The notes: a model not told the origin generated them from the sequence alone. A DNA stretch of 64,000 nt from Hafnia paralvei ATCC 29927 (GCF_001655005.1 NZ_LXET01000020.1:1-64000); one strand, 5' to 3'; shown: positions 8,031-16,257, numbered from the stretch's first letter. Translations and numbers: made by a program.

Positions 8031-9686
8031 TTATTTCATCTTTTTACTACGATGAAAACCATCAATCATTCCTTTAATCAATGCACCTAATGAATCGCCA
8101 GTGGTACAAAGGTAAAGGTGAACTATCACAAACATCAGCATGATTAATGCAAGTGCATAATGCAGGTAGGCAATAATCTGTTTTCCTGGCCAACCGAATA
8201 TCTTAGTCGGTGAGTACTCAGGGAAAAGCATCAACAGCCCGCTGACAATGAGCAACGGTACCAGCGCAAACATAATGCCTATGTAGCCAAGCTGCTGCAG
8301 GATATTAAATTTGCTCTGCTGACTTGGATGCTCAGGATGTGGTTCGCCTCGGAAAATACCGACGAGGTAATAGCGAGTTTGTCGGTAAAGCCTAGCTGAA
8401 ATTCCCCGCCAACGAACGAGATAATGGTGACCGTTACCTGAAAGAGCCGCAATGATGAATAAGACCCAAATAGCACAGAGTGTGAGCCCTGCAATATTGT
8501 GAATATTTACCCATGTAGCGAATCGTTGAGTCACAAAATGCAAGGCGATACCGCTGACGAGCAGCGTGATACAGCACAGTGCATTAAGCCAATGCCAACA
8601 TCTGACTAATAAAGAATAAAGATATACTTTGTCTTCGCTGGCATTTTCATGTGAGCGCTTCAACAGTTTCCTGCCGATAACTCGACCAAGGCCATGGCAG
8701 ATCAATAAACCAATGAATGTCACCAGTGCATAAAGGTAAAGTTTATCCCAATGATTGCTGCCATTACTGCCGATCATATAAGTATTACTAAAGAGTGTAC
8801 CTTTAACCGTTTGTACCTGTTCCGTTTTTTCACCCGTTACAGATAGGCTTGCCAGTTTCTTCTGTAATTGGCTGTCATCAAATAATCCTTTCCCTAATAA
8901 GCTCCCAGGCGTTGAGGGAAACAGCGCGATATCTGTTTTTTGCCTTTGGATGAGTAGGGCAGAATTGCTGTGACATTGTTCGCAGGTGACGGCTTGAGAT
9001 GCCGGTAAGATTTTGTGCAAGGTTTCATCATTCGCCGCAACGTGGCAATCGATGCAGCGTAAGCTAGCCAAATGCTGTTCTGAGTAGGGCAGCATTTTAT
9101 GCGCCAAATCCTGTTTTGTTGCAGATTTGCCTTTGGCGAGCTGTGAATAAACGCCGGCTCTTGAGTGACAGTTTATGCACGTCTGATTGCTTTTGGCTAT
9201 TTGCGTTTTACTCGGATGAGAGATAACTCCGCTGCTCATGGTATGTGCATCATGGCATGCCGTGCAGGTGAATTGTCCTTGCTCTATTTTCTGTTGATGC
9301 ACGCTCGCATTTTCGGCAGTGATGGTGTCGTGCAGCATTACCGCATGGCATCCCTCACAGCGTGTATTTTGCTGCGGCGCCAATTGGTGTGGCGTAGCAT
9401 CAAAACCTTGGCTGTTTGGCGCGCTTTGATGGCAGGCAATACAGGGTAATCCACCATGAACACTTTCTTGATAATCCTCGGCAGAGAGCTGTAACTTATC
9501 GTGTGCTTTAGATGTCACGATGCTGTGAATATCAGTATCGGAATGGCAGCTTAAGCATGACTGATTCTGCTGGCTGGCGGTGACGGAAAGCGCGGGTGCG
9601 GCGGCCCAAGCATATACTTGTGAAAGTAAGAGTATCGCAAAAAGCAGACCGCGCTTTATCTGGTGTTTCATAGATAAATTAGTCAT
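8031..9686 (-). CDS. Seven-heme cytochrome c fused to membrane cytochrome b: predicted quinol dehydrogenase
   Basis: The 551-residue protein begins with a signal sequence (about 6-29, ending AWAAA). A periplasmic part then carries seven CxxCH heme sites (CLSCH, CIACH, CEGCH, CTACH, CINCH, CIDCH, CEQCH). From about residue 315 there are several transmembrane helices with His residues in a cytochrome b561/hydrogenase-cytochrome-b pattern (WHWLNA, VNIHNIAG, YLHYALAL, VHLYL). This arrangement fits oxidation of membrane quinol with electrons passed outward to periplasmic hemes. It is the last gene of the operon. AAGGGA before the ATG at 9686 overlaps the stop of the preceding tetraheme gene. The convergent terminator lies downstream. 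The substrate of the complex is inferred from the neighbours. Confidence 0.85.
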   Translation of the reverse strand: MTNLSMKHQIKRGLLFAILLLSQVYAWAAAPALSVTASQQNQSCLSCHSDTDIHSIVTSKAHDKLQLSAEDYQESVHGGLPCIACHQSAPNSQGFDATPHQLAPQQNTRCEGCHAVMLHDTITAENASVHQQKIEQGQFTCTACHDAHTMSSGVISHPSKTQIAKSNQTCINCHSRAGVYSQLAKGKSATKQDLAHKMLPYSEQHLASLRCIDCHVAANDETLHKILPASQAVTCEQCHSNSALLIQRQKTDIALFPSTPGSLLGKGLFDDSQLQKKLASLSVTGEKTEQVQTVKGTLFSNTYMIGSNGSNHWDKLYLYALVTFIGLLICHGLGRVIGRKLLKRSHENASEDKVYLYSLLVRCWHWLNALCCITLLVSGIALHFVTQRFATWVNIHNIAGLTLCAIWVLFIIAALSGNGHHYLVRWRGISARLYRQTRYYLVGIFRGEPHPEHPSQQSKFNILQQLGYIGIMFALVPLLIVSGLLMLFPEYSPTKIFGWPGKQIIAYLHYALALIMLMFVIVHLYLCTTGDSLGALIKGMIDGFHRSKKMK

Positions 9687-9695
9687 AGCGATCCC

Positions 9696-10124
9696 TTAAG
9701 GTTTCATGTTGGGATATTTAAAGAGATGGCAGTTATTACAATAGATCTCTGAAGGTTTGTGCTCGTTATGGCACATGGTGCAAGAAGCATCTTTGCCATA
9801 GTGAATTGAGTTGTGCGGATTGGGCTCCGCATTTTTGTCTTTTGGATCCGGTAGCGTTAGTGCCGCCACCTGATCGCGCGAACCATGACAATTCAGACAA
9901 TTGCTGTCATTCGGCGAAGATACCGGCGTTTTAGTGCCGTGACATAGCTGACATGAATTATCTTTTCCCATGGCCTCTAGTGTTTGGTGATAGGGCTTGG
10001 CGTGCATGCTATTTAGCTTGTCATGGTATAGGGCTTCATTGTTGGCAGTGTTGTCGGCAGCGGCACAGTTCAGACTCAAGCAACTGATAACCATCACTAA
10101 AAAAAATAAAAGTTGTTTTGTCAT
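9696..10124 (-). CDS. Periplasmic tetraheme cytochrome c
   Basis: The 142-residue product has a signal peptide (hydrophobic core LLFFLVMVISCLSL, cleavage near CAAA-DN) and four heme sites: CQLCH, CLNCH, CTMCH and CNNCH. Size and spacing resemble the small tetraheme cytochromes and heme domains that feed fumarate-reductase-type flavoproteins in Shewanella. I chose the ATG at 10124, which starts one base after the stop of the upstream flavoprotein gene and has AAGGA eight bases upstream. Earlier in-frame ATGs would place extra residues before the signal. It probably shuttles electrons from the membrane cytochrome to the FAD reductase. Confidence 0.88.
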   Translation of the reverse strand: MTKQLLFFLVMVISCLSLNCAAADNTANNEALYHDKLNSMHAKPYHQTLEAMGKDNSCQLCHGTKTPVSSPNDSNCLNCHGSRDQVAALTLPDPKDKNAEPNPHNSIHYGKDASCTMCHNEHKPSEIYCNNCHLFKYPNMKP

Positions 10125-10125
10125 C

Positions 10126-11697
10126 TCAGGCATCCTTGTCTGTGGCGGGGAAATCATCGCAGGGTTCTGCGGCACCTACGCTGGCGCCGGCAATACGGCC
10201 ATAAACCAAACAGTCGGCGACGGCACAACTTCCTAATCGACTTCCTCCGTGGGAGCCAGCAGTCGCTTCGCCTGCTGCATACAGCCCAGGAATCGGGGTA
10301 CTATCAGCAGCGTTTAAAACCTCTGCTTTGACGTTAATTTTTACGCCTCCCATCACATAATGGACTTTCGGCCAAACTCGAACAGCAACAAATGGCCCCT
10401 TATCTAGCGGAACGGCACGGCTGACATCTTTATGCATGCGGTCACCTCCTTTACGGGCAACAGCCGCGTTGTATTCATCCACTTCTGACTTTAACGTGGC
10501 GTAGGGCATGCCAAAGTGATCGGCTAATTGCTGTAGGGTATCGAATTGCCAAGCCACCTTATAATGCAGTGCATGGGTTAAACTTTGAGCCTGTTTCGCG
10601 CCGTCGAGCGTGGTAAAGCAGATGGGGTAAAGAGGATTACCGTCCTGATCAACCTGTGCCAGAATGCCGTCTTCGCGCTCTTTACGGTCGGCCAATTCAT
10701 TGGTAAAGCGCTTCGCTGTCCGTGGGTTGACCATAATGCCGTTAGGAAAGCCGGAGATGGTGTTGAACTGAGAAACATAGCCGAAGCCTTTTTCATCGGG
10801 AGATGACCAAGGGCCAAGCTGGATCAGATCAAGTTGCACGGGAATAGCGCCGATACGTAACATTTGTACTAGGCACTCTGAGGTGGCTCCTGGATGATTG
10901 GTTGAGTCAACTTTTTCATCTAGCCGAGGGTTTTGCATTTTTCTGAAGCGGAGATCGTTGGAGAATCCCCCAGAACACATTACGACGCCGTAACGAGCGC
11001 CGTAGTGGCGAATTTCACCGCTGGTTTCGTCAGGAAAGCGGTAGCCATCACGAACCGAAATACCGATCACGCGGCCTTGTGCATTTTGGTCAAAACCTAG
11101 CAGTTTGCAGCGAGTACGGAACATGACTCCCAGCCTCATTGCTGAATTTTTCAATGGCATGACAATTCCGGCGCCAGAACTTTCAACCGTTTGTAGCGTG
11201 CGCGGTACGGAGTGCCCGCCAAAATGTTGCACAAACGGTTTATAGACCACCCCATGTTTCAATGTAAATTCATAGGCGGCAGTTGTGTTATTGACCAGAA
11301 TAGTTAACTGCTCTTTGTCGTTGAGACCTCGACCTGCTTTTAACATGTCTTTGTACATCAGTTCAGGCGAGTCAACGATGCCCTCTTTTTGCTGCAGAGG
11401 CGAGTTTGCTACCGCGACAGCTCCACCGTTAATCGTTGAGTTTCCACCACAAACGGGCATTTTATCGATGACTAATACGCTGCGGCCGAGATTGACAGCC
11501 TCAAGCGCGGCGGCTAACCCGGCAAAACCACTTCCGACTACAATGACGTCATAAACTCGGTGATAGCGAATAGCGTTGTCGTTGCTACATGAGGCGGCGC
11601 TGACCGAACCGGAAAAGGCCGCAAAAGCGGCCCCAGTCGTCAACAACGTCCCTTTGGTAATAAAATTACGACGAGAGTTATTGATTTTGTTATTCAT
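10126..11697 (-). CDS. Tat-exported FAD reductase of the fumarate/urocanate reductase family
   Basis: The 523-residue protein starts with a twin-arginine signal (S-R-R-N-F-I-T-K, then a hydrophobic Ala/Thr/Gly stretch ending SVSA), so FAD is inserted before export. The dinucleotide-binding motif VGSGFAG is near residue 55. Residues matching the FccA-type active site are visible: the catalytic Arg in NELADR, the His in VHYVMGG, and the Arg in GGSRLGS. The fumarate-binding HPT block is replaced by LGPW-SSPDEKGFG, which argues against fumarate as substrate and fits urocanate-reductase-like enzymes. No heme or FMN-binding domain is fused; electrons should come from the separate cytochromes downstream. 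The start at 11697 overlaps the lyase stop by eight bases and has GAGGGG in front of it. Confidence 0.85.
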   Translation of the reverse strand: MNNKINNSRRNFITKGTLLTTGAAFAAFSGSVSAASCSNDNAIRYHRVYDVIVVGSGFAGLAAALEAVNLGRSVLVIDKMPVCGGNSTINGGAVAVANSPLQQKEGIVDSPELMYKDMLKAGRGLNDKEQLTILVNNTTAAYEFTLKHGVVYKPFVQHFGGHSVPRTLQTVESSGAGIVMPLKNSAMRLGVMFRTRCKLLGFDQNAQGRVIGISVRDGYRFPDETSGEIRHYGARYGVVMCSGGFSNDLRFRKMQNPRLDEKVDSTNHPGATSECLVQMLRIGAIPVQLDLIQLGPWSSPDEKGFGYVSQFNTISGFPNGIMVNPRTAKRFTNELADRKEREDGILAQVDQDGNPLYPICFTTLDGAKQAQSLTHALHYKVAWQFDTLQQLADHFGMPYATLKSEVDEYNAAVARKGGDRMHKDVSRAVPLDKGPFVAVRVWPKVHYVMGGVKINVKAEVLNAADSTPIPGLYAAGEATAGSHGGSRLGSCAVADCLVYGRIAGASVGAAEPCDDFPATDKDA

Positions 11698-13381
11698 TGT
11701 GCCCCTCACGAATCAACGGTAGTGCAGGGTACTGTTGCAGGAGTTTGGCTGAATTCTCGATGTCATCGCTGAAGATGCGATCTTTATCGACGAATTTCAC
11801 TTTTTCACGATAGCTGCTGTAGAGCTTACCTGTCTGCTCGCCCAGCGTGATGTCAGGATTTTTATGTTTACGCAGGTCGATTGCTTGACTCGCATGTAAC
11901 AGCTCAAGGCCATAGATGTAGCGCATGTCATCGGCAATTTTGGTCAGTCGAGTGGAGGCCTGTAAATTATTGGTGTAGGTATCTTCAATGCTGCCAGCCA
12001 TAGGTTGGCCATCGAGCGATACTGGATTCACCAGCGAACGGATATCCGCGAGCATAGCAACCTGCGGCTTTTGAATTGCACCGAAAGCGTGTCCATTATT
12101 TTCCTCACCCGCGAGGAATCGGCTTAGACCGGTGAAGTGATCGTCGGAAAGATGTAGGGTTCTTTGTACGCTGTTATGTGCCAAGTGACCCATGGCGACG
12201 GATAGGTTTTGAATGGCCAGCGTCAGCGGGAGTGGTTCGAAATTCGACGTTGGGAAGATCGCACCATTCACTTTGCCATCGTGGACGTAGTACTGCGCAA
12301 CCTGGCTATTCTCTATTAACGATTTATCGGCGTTGACGATCACCGCAGGGTTATCGTCTGAGCTGTTCATCTGAATCGACAGCATTTGATAAGCTTCAGC
12401 CCACTCTTTATGTGCCTCATTGAGAACAAACACCGTGGTTCGGTAGGAGAGTGGATCTTGTAATGCTCGCCCATCCTGATGTTGCCAGAGATAAGAACCT
12501 TTCAGCACCTCACGCATCACTTTGGCTGTATCCTGGACGCCAGGGAATGGACGAACGCTAAGGCTTTGTGGCAGGAATGGCGCAACGTTGCCATTCAGAC
12601 CTTCGAGTGATAATCCAAATACCTCAGGAGTGACATTAATTATTTGTTTAGCGGCGAGCAGCGCTTGTGCTGAGTATGCTGCGGAGATCGCGTTGGTCGA
12701 TAAAATAGAGAGGGCATCTTTACCGATAGGATCGAGTTTTGTGATCCCTGCCGCCTGTAGTGCGCTGGCCGCATCCTGTTCATGACCATTTACGTGAACT
12801 TTCCACTCTCCCATCATGACATCGCCGATATGGGAGGCCAGAGTGATATCGGCTTCCCCAACGGAGCCTTGTGAAGGCACGACGGGCGTAATATGGTTAT
12901 TGAGCAGTTGTTGGTATAGGGTCGCTACCTGTGGCTGAGCACCGGTTCTGCCTACGAGTAACGTATTGAGTCGGATAACCATCGCCATGCGCACAAGTTC
13001 ATCGGGCATCGCTGGGCCAATACCCGCGCCATGAGCTCGAAGCGCGTTAACGTTGAAGGCTTTTGATGCGGCAATGGCTTCTGGTGTGAGTTTTCCGTGG
13101 GCATCAAACAGGGATTTATCCTTATTCAACCCCACGCCGACGGTTAAACCATAGACGGGGATCCCTTTGCTGGCTGCCGTCATTAAGAGCTGATTGGCTT
13201 CTTCAACCTTTTTCATTGCCGCGGGGGCGATGTGAACCTCTTTGTTTGAATAAGCAATTTCCCATGCATCTTCCAGCGTGAGTGAATGCCCATCCAACGT
13301 TATCCCTGATGTGGCCGACCAAACGGTCGGTGAAAGAAACAAACCTGCCAACGTAAGTGCTAATACCGTTTTTTTCATCAT
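11690..13381 (-). CDS. Exported ammonia-lyase-superfamily enzyme lacking the MIO triad; ergothionase-like candidate
   Basis: The 563-residue protein has a Sec signal (MMKKTVLALTLAGLFLSP, cleavage after WSA), which is unusual for this normally cytosolic family. HAL/PAL landmarks are clear: VYGLTVGVG, a RAHGAGIG-like block, RMAMVIRLNTLLVGRTG, QDPLSYR, SSDDNPAV and a SIEDTYTNN block near HAL QEDH. The MIO-forming Ala-Ser-Gly is absent: GSVG is followed by Glu176-Ala-Asp178. MIO-free members include ergothionase of Treponema denticola, as I recall, which eliminates trimethylamine from ergothioneine. Tyr77 and Lys87/Lys89 are possible catalytic residues. It is first in the operon, followed by a reductase suited to the unsaturated acid it would make. 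Hercynine or another betaine is an alternative substrate. The superfamily is sure; the substrate is inference. Confidence 0.8.
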   Translation of the reverse strand: MMKKTVLALTLAGLFLSPTVWSATSGITLDGHSLTLEDAWEIAYSNKEVHIAPAAMKKVEEANQLLMTAASKGIPVYGLTVGVGLNKDKSLFDAHGKLTPEAIAASKAFNVNALRAHGAGIGPAMPDELVRMAMVIRLNTLLVGRTGAQPQVATLYQQLLNNHITPVVPSQGSVGEADITLASHIGDVMMGEWKVHVNGHEQDAASALQAAGITKLDPIGKDALSILSTNAISAAYSAQALLAAKQIINVTPEVFGLSLEGLNGNVAPFLPQSLSVRPFPGVQDTAKVMREVLKGSYLWQHQDGRALQDPLSYRTTVFVLNEAHKEWAEAYQMLSIQMNSSDDNPAVIVNADKSLIENSQVAQYYVHDGKVNGAIFPTSNFEPLPLTLAIQNLSVAMGHLAHNSVQRTLHLSDDHFTGLSRFLAGEENNGHAFGAIQKPQVAMLADIRSLVNPVSLDGQPMAGSIEDTYTNNLQASTRLTKIADDMRYIYGLELLHASQAIDLRKHKNPDITLGEQTGKLYSSYREKVKFVDKDRIFSDDIENSAKLLQQYPALPLIREGHNE

Positions 13382-13446
13382 AATTCTCCTGTTTGAATAG
13401 CAAAATCATAAGGGGCAACCACAGGAGAAAAGTTTGAATTGTGCTC

Positions 13447-13462
13447 AGCATTTTTTGTGCCG
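13447..13462 (-). promoter_or_regulatory. Predicted sigma54 (-24/-12) promoter of the lyase-reductase-cytochrome operon
   Basis: On the minus strand CGGCACAAAAAATGCT matches the -24/-12 consensus (TGGCAC-N5-TTGC). The spacing is the required ten bases between the GG and GC dinucleotides, with two mismatches at less critical positions. It would give a leader of about 55 bases to the ATG at 13381, which is preceded by CAGGAGA. Confidence 0.7.
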
Positions 13463-13471
13463 ATTTTTGAA

Positions 13472-13488
13472 ATATCAAGAATCGATAT
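13472..13488. promoter_or_regulatory. Inverted repeat just upstream of the sigma54-type promoter
   Basis: ATATC-aagaatc-GATAT, embedded in A/T-rich flanks, lies about 10 bp upstream of the -24 element. Its closeness suggests a modulator or repressor site more than a distant enhancer. Speculative. Confidence 0.3.
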
Positions 13489-13534
13489 AAAAATTGACGT
13501 ATGCCAGATTTAATCTTCGCTGGGATGATAGATG

Positions 13535-13629
13535 TATATCCCCGTCATACTTCAAGTTGCATGTGCGTTGGTTCACCCGAGTAATCACTCACTTGTCGCC
13601 CTTCTGCAACTTGAATTATTGGGGGGATA
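13535..13629. repeat. Dispersed palindromic repeat, family A (copy 1)
   Basis: About 95 bp bounded by inverted ends: TATCCCC...CTTCAAGTTGCA on the left and TGCAACTTGAA...GGGGGGATA on the right. A related element with the same CTTTCAAG(C/T)TGCA and CTGCAACTTGAA arms lies at 28828-28940. It is like short palindromic repeats known from Yersinia, Serratia and relatives. Confidence 0.7.
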
Positions 13630-13754
13630 GACGCGACTCATAGGCGATGGGTCAGTTATTGATTTGAACCACAATTTTACCTCCATGTAGGTAGGCATCA
13701 CTCGTGTTACGGGGTACGAGCAGCTATAGGCTTATGATATGATGCGTTACCCCG

Positions 13755-14396
13755 ATGATAGGAATGGTTTCTTCGATGTTGAATATCTCCCTTTTAGCCT
13801 GTAGCCGTGACGAGCGTGTGCTGTTTAGCCAGCTCAGTTTTCAGGTGGAAGCGGGCGAAATGGTACAAATAGAAGGCCCTAACGGAGCTGGCAAAACGAC
13901 CCTGCTTCGGATGATTGCCGGTTTGTCCCAGCCTGACCGCGGTGATATTCAGTGGCAGCAAAAATCTATTCGTAAACAGCGTGAAGAGTACCAACAGCAG
14001 ATGATTTACCTTGGCCATCAGGCCGGTGTGAAATCGGTGCTGACGCCTTTTGAAAACCTCGCGTTTTATCAAGCGGTACAGGGGGAACATAACCAAGATG
14101 CCATTTGGGATGCTTTGGCTCAGGTTGATTTAATTGGCTATGAAGATGTGCCAGTCGCTCAGCTCTCTGCGGGACAGCAACGGCGAGTGGCATTAGCGCG
14201 ACTGTGGTTGAGTAAGGCAACACTATGGATCTTGGATGAGCCGCTAACCGCGATTGATAAGTCTGGAGTAGCGAAGCTGATCGCATTATTCGAGAAACAT
14301 ACGCAGGCGGGAGGCATTATTTTGCTGACGACCCATCAGGATCTGGATTATCGCATGCGTAAGCTGCGTTTGAGCGGCGAGGAAGTTTCGCGATGA
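13755..14396 (+). CDS. ccmA: Heme exporter ATP-binding protein CcmA
   Basis: The ABC ATPase of the CcmABCD complex drives release of holo-CcmE during cytochrome c maturation. Visible motifs are Walker [10 protein letters not shown], signature LSAGQQRR and Walker B LWILDEP, all very like E. coli CcmA. The frame opens at 13755, but ATGs at 13764 and 13776 are possible; the last would give MLNISLL and the usual length of about 207 residues. ccmB overlaps its end by four bases. Unlike E. coli, where ccm follows the nap genes, here ccmA is the first gene of the operon and is divergent from a multiheme respiratory operon whose c-hemes it would help attach. Confidence 0.95.
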   Translation: MIGMVSSMLNISLLACSRDERVLFSQLSFQVEAGEMVQIEGPNGAGKTTLLRMIAGLSQPDRGDIQWQQKSIRKQREEYQQQMIYLGHQAGVKSVLTPFENLAFYQAVQGEHNQDAIWDALAQVDLIGYEDVPVAQLSAGQQRRVALARLWLSKATLWILDEPLTAIDKSGVAKLIALFEKHTQAGGIILLTTHQDLDYRMRKLRLSGEEVSR

Positions 14397-15052
14397 TCGG
14401 AACCGTATTGCGACGTGAGTTAAAAATAGCCTTTCGCAACGGCGCTGAAATTATTAATCCGCTGTGGTTCTTTTTAATCGTGATCACGCTGTTCCCTCTC
14501 AGCATCGGCCCCGAACCGCAGTTGCTTGCGCGTATTGCGCCGGGTGTTGTGTGGGTGGCTGCATTGTTAGCTGCGCTTTTGTCTTTGGAGCGTCTGTTTA
14601 AAGATGATTATCTGGACGGCACGCTAGAACAACTCATGTTAACGCCGTCGCCGTTAGCATTAACGGTGTTAGCGAAGGTATTTGCTCATTGGTTAGTGAC
14701 CGGCCTGCCACTGCTGATCTTGTCTCCGTTGGTCGCGCTTTTGCTTTCTTTCGATTTTGCGACGTGGTGGGCAGTGGCTTTAACCCTTCTGTTGGGAACG
14801 CCAACGCTCAGTTTTATTGGTTCGATAGGTGTCGCACTCACGGTGGGGTTACGCAAGGGTGGAGTATTACTCAGTCTGCTGGTGCTTCCTCTCTATATTC
14901 CTATTTTAATTTTTGCGACCTCTGCGATTGATGCGGCCTCGATGGGTATGCCTATTGGTGGATATCTCGCTATCTTAGGCGCGATGCTAGCGGGAAGCGT
15001 TACACTTTCACCGTTTGCAGCAGCGGCAGCGCTGCGTGTCAGCGTGCAGTAA
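14393..15052 (+). CDS. ccmB: Heme exporter membrane protein CcmB
   Basis: The 219-residue polytopic membrane protein starts inside the end of ccmA (ATGA overlap). It shows several hydrophobic helices and the CcmB-typical N-terminal [19 protein letters not shown], plus [10 protein letters not shown] and [20 protein letters not shown]. It pairs with CcmA as the membrane part of the ABC module acting with CcmC and CcmD on the heme chaperone CcmE. Length equals that of E. coli CcmB. A 210-bp gap follows before ccmC, longer than in E. coli. Confidence 0.95.
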   Translation: MIGTVLRRELKIAFRNGAEIINPLWFFLIVITLFPLSIGPEPQLLARIAPGVVWVAALLAALLSLERLFKDDYLDGTLEQLMLTPSPLALTVLAKVFAHWLVTGLPLLILSPLVALLLSFDFATWWAVALTLLLGTPTLSFIGSIGVALTVGLRKGGVLLSLLVLPLYIPILIFATSAIDAASMGMPIGGYLAILGAMLAGSVTLSPFAAAAALRVSVQ

Positions 15053-15208
15053 CTTGTTCGATGAAACCGAATTCAACGATTTGAAAAACCGTTTTGTTTG
15101 TCAGCGATAATATCGCTCAGACTAATAGGTCAATAATAAGTAACACCGTATAAGATAGATTGTCTGAAAAGAGCCTGCAGGTAGTACAAGACAGCGCCTT
15201 TTTATGGG

Positions 15209-15230
15209 GTTTCGACATCAAAGTCGAAAC
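15209..15230 (+). other. Hairpin in the ccmB-ccmC gap
   Basis: GTTTCGAC-atcaaa-GTCGAAAC forms an eight-bp perfect stem 32 bp before ccmC. T-rich sequence (CTTTTCGTTTTG) follows at a distance. It could be a partial terminator or processing site separating ccmAB from ccmC. There is no other gene in the 210-bp gap. Confidence 0.4.
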
Positions 15231-15262
15231 AGTGACTTTTCGTTTTGTGAGCATAAATCTCA

Positions 15263-16018
15263 ATGTGGAAATGGCTTCATCAGCTTGCTAAGCCTGAACG
15301 GCTTTATCATCTGTGCGGTAAGTTTGTGCCATGGCTAGGATTAGCTGGGGCGGCGTGTCTATTGATTGGCTGGATCTGGGGCTTTGGGTTCGCACCGTCC
15401 GACTATCAACAGGGCAATAGCTATCGCATTATGTACATCCATGTTCCAGCGGCTATTTGGTCGATGGGGATTTATGCTTCCATGGCAATTGCGGCGTTTA
15501 TCGGCTTAGTTTGGCAGATGAAAATGTCCGATCTTGTGAGTGCTGCAATGGCACCTGTAGGCGCGGTTTTCACCTTTATTGCGCTCGCAACGGGCTCTGC
15601 TTGGGGCAAGCCAATGTGGGGAACGTGGTGGGTTTGGGATGCGCGATTAACTTCTGAGCTCGTGTTGCTGTTCCTGTATCTGGGCGCTATCGCATTGTAC
15701 AACGCGTTTGAGGATCGCCGCACCGCAGGTCGTGCAGCAGGCATTTTGGTGCTGGTTGGCGTGGTAAATCTGCCGATTATTCATTTCTCCGTTGAGTGGT
15801 GGAATACCCTTCATCAAGGGTCTACCAACATGCAAAACACCATTGACCCAAGCATGCGCTATCCGTTGCGTTGGGCTATCTTCGGTTATCTTTTCTTCTT
15901 TATAACCCTGACGTTAATGCGTTTGCGTAATCTGATCTTAATGCAGGAGCGCCGCCGTCCGTGGGTGAATGCGTTAGTGAATACTCGCCAGAATAATCAG
16001 CACAAGGAGCGTTCCTGA
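15263..16018 (+). CDS. ccmC: Heme handling protein CcmC
   Basis: The 251-residue membrane protein loads heme onto CcmE in the periplasm. The diagnostic tryptophan-rich WWD segment reads WGTWWVWDARLTS, flanked by periplasmic histidines (YIHVPAAIW and NLPIIHFSVEWWNTLHQ). It is nearly collinear with E. coli CcmC. Its TGA stop overlaps the ccmD ATG (TGATG). The next genes ccmDEFGHI follow with overlaps, so this is tightly coupled translation. Confidence 0.97.
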   Translation: MWKWLHQLAKPERLYHLCGKFVPWLGLAGAACLLIGWIWGFGFAPSDYQQGNSYRIMYIHVPAAIWSMGIYASMAIAAFIGLVWQMKMSDLVSAAMAPVGAVFTFIALATGSAWGKPMWGTWWVWDARLTSELVLLFLYLGAIALYNAFEDRRTAGRAAGILVLVGVVNLPIIHFSVEWWNTLHQGSTNMQNTIDPSMRYPLRWAIFGYLFFFITLTLMRLRNLILMQERRRPWVNALVNTRQNNQHKERS

Positions 16019-16257
16019 TGACCCCCGCATTTTCATCGTGGCAGGACTTCTTTGCCATGGGCGGTTATGCGTTTTACGTATGGCTGTCCGTTGCCGCAAC
16101 CCTCATTCCTTTACTGTTGCTGGTATGCCATACCCGCTGGCAACGTCGACAAATTTTGACGGAGATTCGTCGTCATCAGGCGCGCGAGCAACGTATTAAA
16201 CAAGCGCAAGGTCAACAACGCGCTTCGTCAGTTTCACAAGGAGAGCAGTCTTTATGA
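16018..16257 (+). CDS. ccmD: CcmD small membrane subunit
   Basis: The 79-residue protein has one N-terminal transmembrane helix (about 13-37: [22 protein letters not shown]) and a charged cytoplasmic tail rich in Arg/Gln, the standard CcmD layout. In the family it is needed to release holo-CcmE from CcmABC. It overlaps ccmC by one base and ccmE by four. Confidence 0.93.
   Translation: MTPAFSSWQDFFAMGGYAFYVWLSVAATLIPLLLLVCHTRWQRRQILTEIRRHQAREQRIKQAQGQQRASSVSQGEQSL

Larger units (their letters stand above)
13382..13754. other. Divergent intergenic region between the respiratory operon and ccmA
   Basis: These 373 bp hold the sigma54-type promoter, the ATATC/GATAT inverted repeat and a dispersed palindromic repeat (13535-13629). 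The part from 13630 to 13754 must carry the ccm promoter, but I cannot pick one with confidence. Confidence 0.6.

Noticed and set aside
10126..11697. Simple fumarate reductase
   Set aside because: The fumarate-binding HPT block is missing and the neighbour is a lyase making a different unsaturated acid; fumarate activity cannot be fully excluded without assay.
11690..13381. Ordinary histidine ammonia-lyase HutH
   Set aside because: It has an export signal and lacks the Ala-Ser-Gly triad that makes the MIO cofactor; no hutU, hutI or hutG neighbours.
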